Made by a program: the position numbers and the translations under genes
Assembly: GCA_025618425.1 (NCBI GenBank)
Contig: CM046835.1
Span: 19,003,374 to 19,067,373, forward strand
Reading direction: 5' to 3'
Origin: Heliocidaris tuberculata
Taxonomy: Eukaryota > Echinodermata > Echinoidea > Camarodonta > Echinometridae
DNA length: 64,000 nt
Notes under the pieces: generated by a model
What the model saw: the letters and a program-made list of their open reading frames with translations, nothing else
What the model was told of the DNA's origin: nothing
The model's database searches: none
Shown here: positions 10,498 to 21,941 of the stretch, one piece after another
Position numbering within the stretch: position 1 is the stretch's first letter
How the letters are laid out: every line of letters starts with the position of its first letter

Positions 10498-12603
10498 TAT
10501 ATCTAGGCTACATTATATCAAACACTTGCCCACTATTTGTCAATTTTCTGTTTTATACTCACTCTCTTACATTTACATGTTTTACTTCTGTAAGTCATTC
10601 CAGGTCTGTGTACAATCTCTATTTTTGTCATTTTTTTCCTTCAATTTACAAAAAATGCTATGTCACTAAGTGTTTATTTGATTTCCCAGATCTCCCCGAG
10701 TCCATCACAATTCAGTTATGCAAATGGAATTGCCATAGGGAGTTGATGAAGCTCTTGTCAAATCTGGAATAGCTCCCTCTATAAAATTTAGCGATGCAGT
10801 GTTCCATATTTGTTGTCTTCCTTGCCTGATTCTTTTCCCCTATCTTATATATCTTACGATAAAGGCAGTATTGAGTATTGGTAACAACTGGAAATCTGTT
10901 TTTTCAGACTTTAGTCATTTTAGAGGGATTTACCTAAAAAGGGCCCCCTTAATATCCAGGCCGGGACATGACAGATCGCTGCAAAGTTTTGCATGGACCT
11001 CGAGAATCACGTAAAGAACACAAATCCATCATTATTTTTATGTAAATCTTTATTTTTTATTTAATATAATTTATGCAAATTATATGCGTAAATATACATT
11101 TTTGAGTGATGTCAAGTAATAAAAAGCCCTGGAGATAAAATTTCTATGCAAGAAGCTCTTTATAAACATTAAAACCGTTATTATGAAAGAAAAAAATTAA
11201 AAGTGATTTCAATTCTTATGTATTCTATTGTTTTACGAATTTCTTATGTATTTCATTGTTTTTTAACTTCAACTTTTTAATTTATTTTTTGTAAGTTTGC
11301 TGTTTCAGGGTGTTCTGTGGACCACATTCAGTTAGAATAGATGATGAGAACAGCTTAAATACAAAATTATAGGTGGTAATGGAGGAATATGAGGAAATGT
11401 CGTTTCCAGTTCGTTTTGTACACAAAACTCAGAAATTCTCCGTTTTCAGGCTGACATGAGGTCACAAAAGTCACGTGACTTGGTAACGGTATGACCGCTT
11501 TTCGTAAACTTGGTGTCAAAGACTTGAAAGAAAAAAGTCAGAAAGTGGCGTGGCGTGAAATGCAGTGGTTCGAATTTTGCAGCGAAAATTGTCTAGGGGG
11601 GCCATGATGCCCCCCCCCCCAATCCTTTAAGGGTTCAATAAAAGCAAACATTGAACATGAAATTGCATGTACATGTATGTCCTTACTCACCTGATAAATG
11701 GGTTTAGGTTTGACATCCTTCCTTAACATTTTTTTCCTTCTTAAATTTGTAAATTTTCAACTTTCTTTAAGTACATATCTGTCTGTGAATATTTTTTTCT
11801 AGAATAACAAAGCATTAGAATACCCTAATGCCACATTATTTTAATGGAATGTTTATTTGCTCAAGAGTCAATGCAGCAATCTCACAAATTGAAACAGCTC
11901 CCTCTTTGGATCTATAATGTACATTCCCTGTTGGTAGGATAGTTTATTGCTTCATTTTTCATTTTCCAATTTTCTATTCAATCTTTTATCTGGTGTAATT
12001 GAAGCCTTTTCAATTATCATTCATCATCTCATCAACTTTCCAAAGAGCTTTTAATGCCATTTTCTAACAGGGACTTAATTAGCTTGATTGGTCTGAATTG
12101 TTCTAAATATTAAGAACAGAAAGAGAATTCATAGAATTCCTGTGTACAATGATTACCAGATAATTACTATGATAAAGAGGTGTTCAATTTGTCCTCATTA
12201 CTTCTTATGTTATCCTTGCCTAATTGAATCCAGGGAACAATTACAGTAAGAACACTGTTATTCTCATCATGCAAAAAAATATTACATTTTTACTGTATAC
12301 TTGATACTTTCGAAACACAGAAGATGTTATTGTTGGAGATGATACATGTACATTGAAAATTGTAAATTTTTATGTTATTATATTTTAACAACATTTTCCT
12401 AACAGTATTTTTAATAGGCATGACAGCTGGTTATAGAAATGAACATTACAATTCGCCACCCTTTTCTTTTTATGTAAAAATATACACAAGAAACCTTTCA
12501 TGCACATCATGAATTATGATAATAATTCTGGATTCTGCATACATGTCTGAAATATCAAATGCTTTAATAGTTGTATTTTATCTTTTATATTTCTTTTTGA
12601 CAG
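10498..12603. other. Anonymous DNA, no supported gene
   Basis: AT-rich sequence with a C-run at 11610-11620. A weak exon-like block at 10908-11010 and a weak minus-strand exon at 11692-11729 were considered and not accepted. Confidence 0.45.
11468..11481. other. 14-bp perfect palindrome with E-box core
   Basis: AAGTCACGTGACTT is fully self-complementary and contains CACGTG, the class B E-box bound by bHLH-ZIP factors such as USF and MYC/MAX. No gene is identified beside it, so a role is speculative. Confidence 0.3.
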
Positions 12604-12650
12604 CATTTAGCAAAGAAAGTTCCATTACAGAAGAAGCCGAAGACTCTGAT
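12604..12650 (+). CDS. Candidate internal coding exon (47 nt), gene unknown
   Basis: The segment has a good acceptor (TTTCTTTTTGACAG) and a consensus donor (GAT|GTAAGTAAAC). One frame is open throughout and reads FSKESSITEEAEDSD after two leading bases. It is acidic and serine-rich, as in disordered linkers of signalling or cytoskeletal proteins, and ends in phase 0. A second frame, HLAKKVPLQKKPKTL, is also open. The third has a stop. I do not recognise the protein. The length (3n+2) means skipping it would shift the frame. The nearest good candidate downstream on this strand, at 33.0 kb, does not join it in phase in the preferred frames, so other exons would be needed between them. Short exons with good splice sites also occur by chance. 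Confidence 0.38.
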
Positions 12651-13680
12651 GTAAGTAAACTATTCTTCTCTTTCTTTAAATTCTAACAAATTATAAACGA
12701 CATGAAATTGACTGGTAGACAAGACCACATTCTTTGTCATGTTTTCTGTTCATGTGTGCCCTGTTTTCTGTATTTGTATTCGTATTCACTATAACCAAGT
12801 GAGTAACTACTTTGTGTGATTGAGAGCACCCAAAGATTTGTTTGTATCCTTTGGAATTATGTCAGATGATTTTATTTCTGTTTTAGTGCTAGTTGTAGGA
12901 AATCATTTTATTGCAATTATATTCATAAAAGAAGCATGAGGCACGCTTTCTAAAGTGCACCCTATAAAGAGATAGAAAAAAAAAGATGCAAACCTTGAAA
13001 CATATACCCAGTAGGCACTGGAAGAGTGCAATATAATTTGATAATCTTTTTTTGATTAAACTACAGAGGTTTTCTTTGAGAAGTTAACCATGAGATAGCT
13101 GAACAAACAAAGTGGCACAGTAGAGACATGGTTGTAAAGGAACCGCATCATTGTTTAAAATCTTTTATCTAATGCCTAGAGGCTGACTCATACTTGTGTA
13201 ATATTAGGATCTAGAGCTAGTTTATATTCCTAATCTGCTGATACTGTGCAAGGTGATAGTTACAGGTCAAATTGCTTTAAGGCTCCCCCAATTCTTAGGA
13301 TTATCTTCAGAAGACAACATGTGAAAGCCTGTAAAAGTAAGAGAAAGCTTGCATTTCATCATCTGAAATTCATGAGGGAGTACCCTTCTCTCGTTACCAT
13401 GGTAGCTACTGATATCCAGGTGCATTCTTAGAAACGTTTGGCAATCTCTGTATCTGTGTGTGGATGGAAGAAAACCATGGACAAAGCTCATTCTAGGTAA
13501 GCTTCGAGAGATGGGCAATTTGGGCCACTGCACACCTTATGACCTGTAGACCTGTAGATATTTTCTGATTGAGATTCAGAATGGTCATTGAATAGTGATA
13601 TAAAAATTGTGGGATGTTGTAAGCCTTCTAACTGTCTGCGAATTGCACTGACATCATACTAGTCACACGACTGCCCATTG
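12651..13680. other. Anonymous DNA, no gene seen
   Basis: If the 47-nt exon is real this is intron. Open frames on both strands near 13246-13533 overlap each other and have no splice support. Confidence 0.45.
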
Positions 13681-14148
13681 ATTAATAATAATAATCAAAC
13701 ATTCTTATATAGCGCATTACACATAAGCAAAATTGCATGTCTCTATGCACTTTAGGAGAGGAAAGAAAGGAAAGATGCACTGGGTTCATGATTCTGATTA
13801 ACTATAAAGTGGTGAAAAGGTATGTCTTTAGAGAATTAATGAAGTTTTCATAGGAATTTATACTTTTCAGATATTCAGGCAACTTGTTCCACAAAAGAGC
13901 GGCAGAATATGTAAAAGACCTTTCCCCGTATGATTTTGTCATTATTTGTGGAACGCAGAGCAGGGACTTGGAACTGGAACGTAACATTCTATCGGGTTTA
14001 TATGGAGTTAGTACTTCAGAGAGATAAGTAGGAGCCAGCTGATGTAAACATTGGTAGGTTAACATAAGTATTTTAAATTGGATACGGGACTTGATGGGCA
14101 ACCAGTGTAGATCTCTTAAGACTGGAGTTATTGATTCATGATTGACCC
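13681..14148 (-). mobile_element. 5'-truncated L2/Rex-like LINE end (reverse transcriptase C-terminus)
   Basis: Reading the minus strand, the frame from about 14145 gives SITPVLRDLHWLPIKSRIQF, then KILMLTYQCLHQLAPTYL, YGERSFTYSAALLWNKLPEY and a final FINSLKTYLF. LHWLPI..RI.FK, the AP.YL box, R.F...A..LWN.LP and the closing LKTYLF are the conserved C-terminus of L2/Rex1-type LINE reverse transcriptases. The frame is intact for about 110 codons but everything upstream is missing. The 3' end carries GCGCTATATAAGAATG and an (ATT)n tail, closely resembling the tail of the SINE at 17444. It is dead through 5' truncation. Confidence 0.88.
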
Positions 14149-14392
14149 TTTTCTCTGACGGGAAGGCTGAAAATTCCTGGCAATTTCACTTTTACTATTC
14201 TTATGATGATTCATGATGTCGATCATGAAGAATTTATGTAGGAAAACTTTATATCAAATCCTATTACAGTCTCTTTCAAATCTACTTGTATTGTATCCTG
14301 GTCGTGAATTGTGTTGGGGGGGCTTTAGTGACAAGATACAGAACTGAACAAATTGATGTGGCAGGTAGCATTTTGTTATGGTACTGTATGTA

Positions 14393-14987
14393 TTAAAGGG
14401 CAATCCAACCTTGGTAAAAAGATGATTTGTTGTGTGAAAGCAGAAAAATAAGAAAAACAGGATGGTGAAAGTTTGAAACAAATCGGACAAGGACTAAGAA
14501 AGTTATGGATGTTTGAAAAATGAGATCACTACATCTATGTGAATCTCAAATTGACAATTTGGTGAGTCAATTGTGACATTTTTGTGGACAACTCTCCCAT
14601 TTGTCGTACACAAAAATATCATTAATTTGCGGTTTTCTTCGAGGCGCTTTTACCCTCAGGGCTGTACTCAAAATATATTGGAGATAGCGTATTTTTAAAG
14701 GTCTTCATGAACGAAAAGATCCTACTGAGTAATGCATTTTGAAAAAAAGTGACATTTTAGTCATTTTGTGTGTTAGAGCGAATGGGGGAGTTGTTCACAG
14801 CTACATCACAGTGACATTACCTATTTGGCCAATTTGAAATTCCCATAAGCATAGTGATTACAACTTTCAAAAATTCATAACTTTCTTATTGCTTGTCCGA
14901 TTTCGTTCAAACTTTCACCAATCTGCTTCTCTGATTTTTCCTCTTTCTTTCAAAGCAACTTGCTATTAAGGTTGGATTTCCCTTTAA
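14393..14987. mobile_element. TTAA-flanked foldback element, family B, copy 1
   Basis: Ends are TTAA-AGGGCAATCCAACCTT and AAGGTTGGATTTCCCT-TTAA. The inner halves are also partly inverted (AAAGTTATGGATGTTTGAAA against TTTCAAAAATTCATAACTTT). A second copy of nearly the same length lies at 29513. It is non-coding and fits a piggyBac-type MITE. Confidence 0.88.
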
Positions 14988-16732
14988 AGATGCTGTCTTC
15001 TTCAACTCTTGGAGCAACATTGTCCTAACCCTATAACCCCTAAACCTAGCATAGAACTTAATCACAACCCCAACCATGTATCTTTAACAAAATAAAAGCC
15101 AGGAGCAATGCTGCTGGAGCATATGTCCCATCACCTGTCGGACATCGGGAACCCTTCCAAAAAATCATCTTCATCTGGATATACCATTTCAACAAGAGTG
15201 GGGTTCTCCTCATGAATTTCAGATGATGAAATGAATGCTTTTTTTTATCACTCTAGGCCTTCACAACCTCTACAGGCCTTCGCAGGTTGTTTTCTCAAAA
15301 TAATTTGAAAAAGGAGCCATTTATCAATATCATCTGCTTAGAGCCAGAATAGCGTGAACTCTGTCAAAAATAACGAGTTAATGCAATTCTCTCTCTCTCC
15401 GCAGAAGATATGATCTTATTCGTAATTGCTTTTGTGCTACCTGATTCAAAAATAGTTTTCAAAAATGGTTTTCTTGGAGTAAAAGATAGAGTTTTCTTCA
15501 TTGGTCCATGATATTATATTTTTATAATGGAATTTCCTTGAATTCACCAGTCCCTAAGGATTTATCATAAATGCTGTTCAGTGTTTCACTCTCTATTTAA
15601 TAGTCATTTTATGGTGGCATAGGCCTACTATCTCAACTTCAGCCAATGATGAATTGACTAAAAAATTCAGTTTGGTAAATTCAAAGTGAAATTTACTGAC
15701 AATAGAGAGCCGTGCTTTATCCATGTTTCCAGGAAACCTCCATAATGGAGGTGTAGACTTTCAATTCAAAAATATACCTGTACATGTATGTGTATTATTG
15801 ATACCTGAAGTTACAGCCAGCAGTGTGCTACATTGTGTATTGTTGTTACACTACTTTGTAGCACTTTCCTATTTTGAATCAGGATAGAATGGATTGGTAT
15901 ACATTGTGAGTCCATAAAAGGGAAACCTAGATTTAACCCTAAATATTGCAATCATTTACATATACATTTAATCAAAGATTCTCCCCTTGAAGTCTATCAT
16001 GTTTCCTTTAATTTGACACCTTCATCAATAAAATCTGACCATGGACAGCTGAATAGTAACATTTTTCCAGATTCCTGTCAAATTTTCCTTGCCCAGTTCT
16101 TAATGAAATAGAGTGTCAATCCAAGGTTGATTGAATGGTCTCCCTTCCAGTTGAATGCACTCCCAAATAATAAAAGTAACTCCTGAATACCATTCAGCCA
16201 ATACTTGAGCAAAGACAATTTTGACATCCTTTTTAAATATGGCCAGTACTCAGTCATCCATGATTGCATTTTGGTGAGCAGTCTAACAAATTAAAGAAGA
16301 CATCATCAGTTATCATACCATTATAATACATTTTAGTGATTTCACCATGTTTTTTTGTGGTTGAGATATTGGAGCTTGAATATGGGTTTCCTTTTATTTA
16401 CTTGTAGTGTATATGCATTTTCCATATTCTTAAGTCTCTTGCGTAGTATTCTTTGGGTTAACATGCCCAATTATGCCTGCAAGACATTCCAATCATAATT
16501 ATTATACATCCTTGCACAAATATTGATCTCTTTCAGTATTTTCAGAAGAAAGAAAATCCATGGTTATTATATTGCATTGACATTCAACCACTATTGATTA
16601 GTTTCAATCATTCCTTTGCCTTCAGACAAGGAAATCGCAATATGTTTGCACAACAGTCCATGTTGGTTGAGCCTGGCCATCTGGCAGGTGATCATGTTAC
16701 ATTACGAATATAGGTTATTGAGAAGTCTCCAT
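14988..16732. other. Anonymous DNA, no supported gene
   Basis: There is a strong pyrimidine tract and CAG at 15385-15404, but the open frame after it (to 15509) lacks a good donor. A 63-codon minus frame at 16078-16269 shows no recognised domain. Confidence 0.45.
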
Positions 16733-16924
16733 GGGGGGGGGGGGGGGGGGGAGGCACTCAACCCTAAAAGTGGTAGGTATGTGCCACTGGCAACCGGATT
16801 GGAAGCAGTGGGGAAAGCTCGGAGGAATTAAGCACCTGGAATGAAACTCGTTTCCAACTTTTCACCAAAAATAATATTCTTCGAAACGGGCCGGGGGGGG
16901 GGGGGGGGGGAAGGGGGGGGGGGG
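16733..16924 (+). repeat. Cluster of poly-G tracts
   Basis: About 19 G at 16733-16751, then about 16 and 12 G in two runs at 16894-16924 separated by AA. These can form G-quadruplexes and make assembly unreliable here. Confidence 0.9.
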
Positions 16925-17443
16925 CAGAACGGCCAGAACAACGGAATGAAAAAACAGCAGTGCTTTGGAACCGTTTTCTCTCTTCTTTCTCTCAACAAGC
17001 AAAAAATGGTATGCTTTGGAACGGAAATTTAAGTGTAAAAATGGGGGTCTTCTTTGCGGCACATACTCACTGCACACTATATACTGAGTCCCCCAAGAAG
17101 TTTCCTGTGATGTAGTACCTTTGGTATGGTATAAACATTACTGCTTTTATCTTGAAAGTAAATCTTAAGTTCAGATGATAAAACTGTTCCCCTCAAGAGA
17201 AACTGGGTTTGATATAGTTTTGAATTATTTATTGTGCATTTATTGGTGGTTTGGATCAGCAAAATGGAAAAAAGAGAAAAAATTAAAAGAATTTGGTGCA
17301 AAACATATTCAGTGAAACCAAGTGCTTTATTTCCCAATACAGGGTGCAGATGTCTAGCACAATTATCTTCATTCGTTTTTATGCTTATTACTTATCTATT
17401 ATATATTCTGTAATATGATACATTATTTCATGTATTACATTAG
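16925..17443. other. Anonymous DNA, no gene seen
   Basis: No supported feature. Confidence 0.5.
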
Positions 17444-17734
17444 TAATAATAATAATAATAATAATAATGGTGGCTTCTTGTATAGCACTCAGGTCCATCA
17501 CATCATGACGCTCATGGCACTCCAACATTATTACCCTGGTCATAGCCGAGCAGCCAAATATGTAGCACTCTGGCATATCAGTTACCCATTTACAAATGGG
17601 TGTGGAGAGTGGCAAACATTAATTAATGTCTTGCCAAAAGATGTTAGTACTGAGTTGGGATTGAAGCCCTCAACCCCTTGATTGAGAGTCAAGTGAAAGA
17701 ACCACTATACCACAACACCTCCACTAAACTCTCA
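17444..17734 (-). mobile_element. tRNA-derived SINE with (ATT)n tail
   Basis: Read on the minus strand, the head is tRNA-like. An A box TGGTATAGTGG (17702-17712) fits the Pol III consensus. A perfect 5-bp anticodon stem CTTGA/TCAAG encloses loop CTCTCAA, which places CTC (Glu-like) in the anticodon position. A degenerate B box GGCTTCAATCC sits at 17658-17668. The body ends GTGCTATACAAGAAGCCACC and an (ATT)n tail. The GCTATA..AAGAA tail plus ATT repeat resembles the LINE end at 13681, as expected for a SINE mobilised by that LINE type. The weak B box suggests an old copy. Confidence 0.72.
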
Positions 17735-17944
17735 GGCCCGAATTCACTAAGGAGGTTTGGTTTAAACCATGGTTTAAACCCCCTCCTGGGCTTTTTAAGC
17801 ATACGTGTGCACGGAATCCGATCCAATCATATATTTTCTTTGAGCGCGCACATGGGCAATGTGCGCTTATTTACACTTATTTTAGTACGCTTACGGAGGT
17901 TTAAACCTTACCCATGGTTTAAACCTCCTTTGTGAATTCGGGCC
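17735..17944. mobile_element. Foldback element with GGCCCGAATTCAC termini
   Basis: Left GGCCCGAATTCACTAAGGAG is the inverse of right CTCCTTTGTGAATTCGGGCC. Inner arms repeat GGTTTAAACC and CCATGGTTTAAACC on both sides. The element is about 210 bp, non-coding, and directly abuts the tRNA-like head of the SINE. Confidence 0.8.
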
Positions 17945-18867
17945 AAAGTGTAAGTTGGCTTTCAGTTTCATTTTCTATCATTACCAGATTTGAAGATAAC
18001 CTTTAAGGTTCTTTGCATATTTAATTGCCTCTATGTTACGATCAGTAATGTCAGTAATGATGAATTGCTATAGAATTCTATTCTATTCAATGCATTTGTC
18101 CATTGTCACTTAATAACTTCATATCTTCTGATGATGATTAATTTTCAGTTTCCCCTTGGAGAGTAGTTTGAATTGCCAATCAAGCAGTTTTTATTGATAT
18201 TGATCAGTTAAGTGAAAGCTCATATTTCATGTCGATATTATAGAGGAGAAAGTACAGTGGGGTTTATTGTATGATAAACAGTTGCCTTCATTAGGCCTAC
18301 ATGTATGTATGATTGCAAATGAATTATGTCTATTAGGCAGGCTTGATAGAAAGGGATGCGTGCTTGGCAGAGTCATTTCAATCCAAAGAGTTATTATTAG
18401 ATGCACTTATCACAGCGAGGTCGACAAGCAGAGTGGTTTTGTGAGATTATGAAGGTAGTAGATGGATAGGTTTCCTCTAGAAATGTGATGCTTGTCAAAT
18501 TCTATTTGTCTCTTGCTAGTTTAAAAATGGTGGAATCCAAGCCAGCATGTAGATGATATGAAAAGTACAAGCGTCATCATCAGCACATTCCTGCTACTGT
18601 TAAGAGAGAATCCGTGACTCGTGAATGCTAGCTGCGGCGGCGTGTGCTGCATGTATGAGCTTCACACATCAGAGGAGCCAGGTTCTATTCTTAATCTCAC
18701 CTTACCCTTGATGTCGAGGTACTGCTTCTTGAAACGGTGGACGACTCTTCATCTAGATGTGTAGGAATCGGGTGGGATTGCTGCTAATTGAGAATGCCTT
18801 GCAGGCGTCGACGGATGTCTCCTTCGTGTGGCCAATTTGCCTGTGAAGCTTAATCTGTGTTCTGCAG
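17945..18867. other. Anonymous DNA with GC-richer right part
   Basis: From about 18600 the base composition rises and CpG appears (GCTGCGGCGGCGTGTGCTGC near 18630), unlike the flanks. This could be a promoter-like or exon-rich patch. No transcription start is identifiable. Confidence 0.4.
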
Positions 18868-19071
18868 GGCTCATACCTGGTTTATCATCCCTCGGTGAAG
18901 GGGCAAAGGAAGAGGCGGAGTTTATTTTCTGGAGAAAGGAAAGCATCAACACTGGCAGGAAAGGGGATAAAGGAGAAAGGAGAGAATGATCGGTGGAGGA
19001 GGAAGTTGTTTTTAGCTTGTGTGTTTCCTTGCAATGGTCGGCATGGGGATGGCAGTGAATACAAATATGGT
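18868..19071 (+). CDS. Candidate coding exon (204 nt), gene unknown
   Basis: An acceptor (CTGTGTTCTGCAG) and a donor (GGT|GTAAGTACA) bound 68 codons without a stop, in phase 0 at both ends. It starts GSYLVYHPSVKGQRKRRSLF and ends GRHGDGSEYKYG. The product is basic, with no domain I recognise. The block is GC-richer than its surroundings, as exons often are. Against it, the minus strand also has an open frame of 125 codons over 18749-19126 (containing LSFTGKLATRRRHPSTPARH), so either strand, or neither, may be coding. If real, it would be one internal exon of a large gene also using candidates at 12.6 or 33.0 kb. Confidence 0.3.
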
Positions 19072-19784
19072 GTAAGTACATCATGAAGTATGTCCCACTG
19101 CAATGGAAGTGAAGCTTACTTGACATGTTGTCAATCTCTTTTTATTATTATTTTTTTCATGCAGCTAAAATCATGCAATATTACATTTTTTATTATTCAA
19201 TTAAGCCTTGTCGCTTTGAGCTATTCTAGATGGGAAATGTTTAAATTGTCTGAGAGAAAATTAATTTACCTCTTTAATGATACTTCGTGAGCTGCAGACT
19301 ATCAACAATGTTTGGTTCATGAACTTCTCTTACCCACCGAAACCTCAATTCGTGATTTTGTCATTTGCTTCTGTTGTTGAACTTCATTTTACAGATGCAT
19401 CTCTATCTGTGAGCAGCAAAAAGCATTTATCCTTTCGTTTGCTTATAATGTTGCATATTTTCTAATTGATTAATTGATTGATGTTTATGTCATACTGGAT
19501 GCTAAAAGTTAGGCCTAAATCAGAGGTGTATCCACAGAACATATTAGTGATGGTGAATGCTGTATAGAGAAACAGTGTTAGTTGTCAACCAAGGACTTCA
19601 TAATTGAATACCCCACTGCCTCACACCTTATGAGACATTTCTTATGGATCAAGGAGCTTAGAGATGGTGTAATTGGCCATTTACTTCTGACATTATCATT
19701 CTGACTGTATCATCAAGCTTATATTATGTCTGTCTTCCACAAGAGGGTTATTGATAAATCAGTTCTTATGCTGTGAATATCTCA
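19072..19784. other. Anonymous DNA, no gene seen
   Basis: No supported feature. Confidence 0.5.
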
Positions 19785-20612
19785 TTAACCCTTTCGAGAC
19801 AATTGACCACATTTTATGGTTTGGCCCAATAACTTTTGATTTAGAGCCTTAACCCTTTCAAGACAATTGACCACATTTTGTGGTTTGGCTCAATAACTTT
19901 TGATTCAGAGCTCTAGAAAATACACCAGATGCATGAGTAGAAAGAGCAAAAATTTCTGCACACACTAATGTATTTTTGTTTCATGACCATATTGCATTTG
20001 ATGCCAGGAATTTTTAAAACGAGAATAAGCTTTGAGATCCTTAAATTGGCAACATATTGGGAGGTTCAAAAACATTGTTTTTTTCATCAAATTGGCAATT
20101 TTTTTCAACTCTTCAACAAATTCCTTGCCATGTGTATTGTTTTCAACGACATTATACCTTATTAGAACCATGTAGCACTAAAAGAAAAATGTTATTGTTG
20201 CCAATTTGAAGAACAAAATGTGATCAATTTAGCCCTTGAATAATTCCTGTCCTGAAAGGGTTAAAAAATATACAAGATGCATGAGTGGAAAGAGCAAAAA
20301 TTTCTGCACATACTGTGTCCATTTTTGTTGCATGATCATATTGCGTTCGATGCCAGGAATTTTAAAAAGGAGAATAAGCTTGAACATCCTTAAATTGGCA
20401 ACACATTGAGAGGTTCAAAATCATTGTTTTTTTGTCCAAATTGGCAACTTTTTCAACTTTTCGACAAAGTTCCTAATCATGTATATTATTTTCAAGATAT
20501 TACATCTTACTAGAACCACGGAGCACTAAAAGAAAAATATTATTGTTGCCAATTTGCAGAACAAAATGTGATCAATTGAGCTCTTAAATGATTCCTGTCC
20601 TGAAAGGGTTAA
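19785..20612 (+). mobile_element. TTAA foldback, family C, outer copy interrupted by another copy
   Basis: The left end TTAA-CCCTTTCGAGACAATTG runs about 64 bp to GATTTAGAGCC, is broken by a complete copy of the same family, and resumes at AAAATATACAAGATGCATGA. It ends TGTCCTGAAAGGG-TTAA. Removing the inner copy and one TTAA restores a continuous element aligned with copy 1 at 1133 (AGAGATCTAAAAAATAT against AGAGCCTTAAAAAATAT). Confidence 0.88.
19849..20264 (+). mobile_element. TTAA foldback, family C, inner nested copy
   Basis: Complete 416-bp copy with TTAA on both sides, inserted in the outer copy in the same orientation. It contains the full ATTGACCACATTTTGTGGTT start and CCTGTCCTGAAAGGG end. 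It is younger than its host copy. Confidence 0.9.
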
Positions 20613-21476
20613 AGGCTGCTGGCCCTGTACTGATTTGATATGTCTCCAGGCTGTGAGTGCAATTGACCTATTTATTTAGGATTGGTTCTGGCTTACTTGA
20701 TATTACGGATCTTTCAGTGCAAAGGTCACCTTGTCCATTTTCTCACTTCATCAATTTCCAATCCAGCTCCTGGATTCCCGGATCTCAAATAGGGTGTTCT
20801 TCTGTGCAGGGGCCAAAAGTTGGTCTCGTAATTGAGTCAAAACTAACAATAAATGTTATATACATGTACCTACAATACATTGCTCTAGTTGGTATTGAAA
20901 AAAAATTCCCCTGCCACCCCTCCCCCCCCCCCCCAAAAAAAAGAAGAAATTCCAGCAGAAATACATGTCTTATAACAGTTCAGTTAATATAAGTCATTGT
21001 GAAGCTGAAGGTCTGATGTAAAATAAAAATTGTGGTTCGCAGAAATTCTCAGCTTGCTAGCATCTTGTCATAGTTACTAAAATATGCCAAAACAAGCTTT
21101 AATTGGCTTGTGGGGATTTCTGCAGTTGTACAGTTTGAAACCATTTTGCTTCTCTGGGAGTGGAAAATGCCGGCAAGACCTTATCCCGTGACCAGGGTAA
21201 TTTTTGAAGCACTCAGAGACATACCCTGTAGTATATGCATTGCACTCGTTATAAATCAAGTTTTTTTTTTTTTTAGCATCACTTTATTGGTCAAACTTGC
21301 ACAACAAAGGAGACATAATAGCCCAGGTCAAAACCAAATTAAGTGGTAAATGCAGGGCGTAAAAAGAAGAAGACATCTTTAGCAAAAGCACAAACAGGTA
21401 AATACTAATATTTAAAAAAATATTATTTTCAGCTTGCAGAAACATCTTTACCAGCAGCAACTTAACCATCTCTCTC
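20613..21476. other. Anonymous DNA, no gene seen
   Basis: A C-run plus A-run lies at 20925-20942, and a T-run at 21260-21275. Nothing coding is supported. Confidence 0.5.
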
Positions 21477-21580
21477 TCTCTCTTTCTTCCTCTCTCTTTC
21501 TTCCTCTCTCTTTTTTCCTCTCTCTTTCTTCCTCTCTCTTTCTTCCTCTCTCTTTCTTCCTCTCTCTTTCTTCCTCTCTC
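21477..21580 (+). repeat. 14-bp pyrimidine minisatellite, 7 units
   Basis: Unit TCTCTCTTTCTTCC repeated seven times with a single T-for-C change in the third unit, then a partial unit. The R/E/K-rich minus-strand frame across it is an artefact of the repeat. Confidence 0.92.
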
Positions 21581-21941
21581 AACGGAGCAATTACTAAAAT
21601 TGTAGTGTGTCGGTACCAGCAGATTTTCTTTCATCACAATTCTTATAGAAAAGATGGAAGCAGCAGTTGTCTTCTAAAATTAATATGTCATGTGTATCTA
21701 GGATCTGCTGTAGCTTTCAAATCATTTGTTTAGAGCCAGTAGGGCATTCACTCATATATTTTAACATGCTGGTTGTGGCATGAATTATTTGTGTTTAATT
21801 AGACATTGATAGTTTTGGTTAGAACAGCAGAACAATTCAGTCTGGGAGCTCGTGATTCTATTGTGATGACTGCATCCAGGTAATCATGTAACATTAATTT
21901 GTTTTTTTTAAGGGAATTTACTTTGTAGAAATTTTTTTTTT

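Noticed and set aside
10908..11010. Possible exon (acceptor CTGTTTTTTCAG, donor CAC|GTAAAG)
   Set aside because: The donor is weak, the peptide is not protein-like, and it lies close to LINE debris.
11692..11729. Minus-strand exon MLRKDVKPKPIYQ with donor CAG|GTGAGTAAGG
   Set aside because: The donor is good, but only 13 codons are open and the upstream sequence is purine-rich with no acceptor or promoter.
15405..15509. Open block after CTCTCTCTCTCCGCAG
   Set aside because: The acceptor is a CT microsatellite, no good donor follows, and the peptide is low in complexity.
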